NCBI GenBank assembly: GCA_023268425.1
Contig: JALRFN010000414.1
Coordinates: 1-6,182 of the forward strand
Length of the DNA: 6,182 nt
Direction: 5' to 3'
Source of the DNA: Burkholderiaceae bacterium
GTDB taxonomy: Bacteria; Pseudomonadota; Gammaproteobacteria; Burkholderiales; Burkholderiaceae_C
This document shows, in pieces, positions 5,518-6,182 of this stretch. Below the pieces are notes generated by a model. That model saw only the letters and a program-made list of their open reading frames with translations. It ran no database searches and had not been told where the DNA came from. A program made the position numbers and the translations under genes. How positions within the stretch are numbered: the first letter of the stretch is position 1; every line of letters begins with the position of its first letter.

Positions 5518-6182
5518 TCACGCGGTGTACTGCTCGCGCAGCTCGCGCTTCAAGACCTTACCAATCGCGCTGCGTGGCAACTCTTCTTGCACGATCAGGT
5601 CGGAGAGGCGCTGGGTTTTGCCGACACGGGCGTTGAACCACTCGCGCAGGCTTTCGGCGTTTTCGGTGCTGCCCTGGTGCAGCACCACAAAGGCCACCGG
5701 GGTTTCGCCCCAGGCTTCGCTGGGCACGCCGACCACCGCGGCGTCGTCGATGGCGGGGTGCTGGCGCAGTTGGGCTTCCAAGTCGCTGGGGTAGATGTTG
5801 AAGCCGCCGCTGATGACCATGTCTTTGCGCCGATCCATCAAGACCAAGAAGCCGTCTTCGTCCATTTGGCCGATGTCGCCGGTGCGGATGTAGCGCACGC
5901 CGTTGGCGTCAAACCACTCGGCATCGCGCGTTTTTTCGGGCTGGCCGTGGTATCCGTTCATCATGCCTTTGGAGTGCCCGACAACCTCGCCTTTGACGCC
6001 CGGCGGCAGTTCTTGCTCGTTTTCATCGATGAGTTTGACCACACAGCCGCTTGCCGGCTGACCGACGGTGTGCAGCTTGTTGGGGTGTTGGTGGGCGTTC
6101 AAGATGAACGAGGCTCCGCCCTCTGTCATGCCGTAAAACTCCACCAAACCGCCTGGCCAGCGCCGCAGCACTTCCGCTTTGC
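5518..6182 (-). CDS. AMP-forming acyl-CoA ligase / synthetase, C-terminal part (5' partial)
   Basis: The frame is open from the right edge to the TGA complementary to 5518-5520, giving 220 full residues of a protein normally about 500-560 long. The ANL superfamily core motifs appear in order: YGMTEGG (6135-6115; the ATP-site loop), YIRTGD ending at Asp codon 5877-5875 (ribose contact), DRRKDMVISGGFNIYP (the hinge and shift to the C-terminal domain), and PRSAIGK with the adenylation lysine at 5559-5557. The enzyme makes an acyl-adenylate from a carboxylic acid and ATP, then transfers the acyl group to CoA, in the cytoplasm. The usual Thr before GK is Ile here (5565-5563), a mild variation. The acyl-binding pocket lies mostly outside the window, so the substrate (fatty, aromatic or cyclic acid) cannot be told. 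GTG 6171 is an internal codon, not a start. It converges on the TRAP operon and is transcribed separately. Confidence 0.93.
   Translation of the reverse strand, partial: KAEVLRRWPGGLVEFYGMTEGGASFILNAHQHPNKLHTVGQPASGCVVKLIDENEQELPPGVKGEVVGHSKGMMNGYHGQPEKTRDAEWFDANGVRYIRTGDIGQMDEDGFLVLMDRRKDMVISGGFNIYPSDLEAQLRQHPAIDDAAVVGVPSEAWGETPVAFVVLHQGSTENAESLREWFNARVGKTQRLSDLIVQEELPRSAIGKVLKRELREQYTA

Noticed and set aside
5012..5521. 169-codon - strand frame covering the spacer after dctP
   Set aside because: It is low-complexity Arg/Pro/Ala-rich, runs antisense into dctP, has no ribosome site and conflicts with the better-supported short + strand frame.

Overview
The window is GC-rich, densely coded and reads as bacterial. 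Leucine is written mostly as TTG and CTG. The gene set (a KstD-like flavoprotein, an SDR, a three-part TRAP transporter and an acyl-CoA ligase) is typical of catabolic clusters in Betaproteobacteria, and Comamonadaceae or related Burkholderiales is my best guess. That assignment is inference from protein style and base use; no rRNA or marker gene is present.

Layout, left to right. Positions 1-1368 hold the C-terminal part of a FAD-dependent dehydrogenase of the 3-ketosteroid dehydrogenase / fumarate reductase flavoprotein family, cut by the left edge. A classical short-chain dehydrogenase (1392-2153) follows. Then comes a complete TRAP transporter in the order small permease (dctQ-like, 2163-2723), large permease (dctM-like, 2720-4030), periplasmic binding protein (dctP-like, 4069-5187). 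All five genes are on the + strand with gaps of 23, 9, -4 and 38 bases, so they look like one operon whose promoter lies left of the window. After dctP there is a hairpin-rich spacer, then a 44-codon + strand reading frame (5347-5481) with a good ribosome binding site and one predicted membrane helix. On the - strand, 5518-6182 holds the C-terminal part of an AMP-forming acyl-CoA ligase, cut by the right edge and convergent with the operon. A bulged hairpin sits in the 36-base gap between the convergent ends.

How the genes may work together (inference): the TRAP system imports an organic acid using an ion gradient, the acyl-CoA ligase may activate it or a related acid, and the flavoprotein and SDR may carry out desaturation and alcohol/ketone oxidation on a cyclic or keto substrate. 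The substrate cannot be read from the sequence. I see no mobile element, CRISPR array, tRNA or rRNA. The least conventional items are the 44-residue membrane peptide, the alternative hairpins after dctP, and the hairpin between the convergent genes. I did not find evidence of a wholly new multi-gene system.
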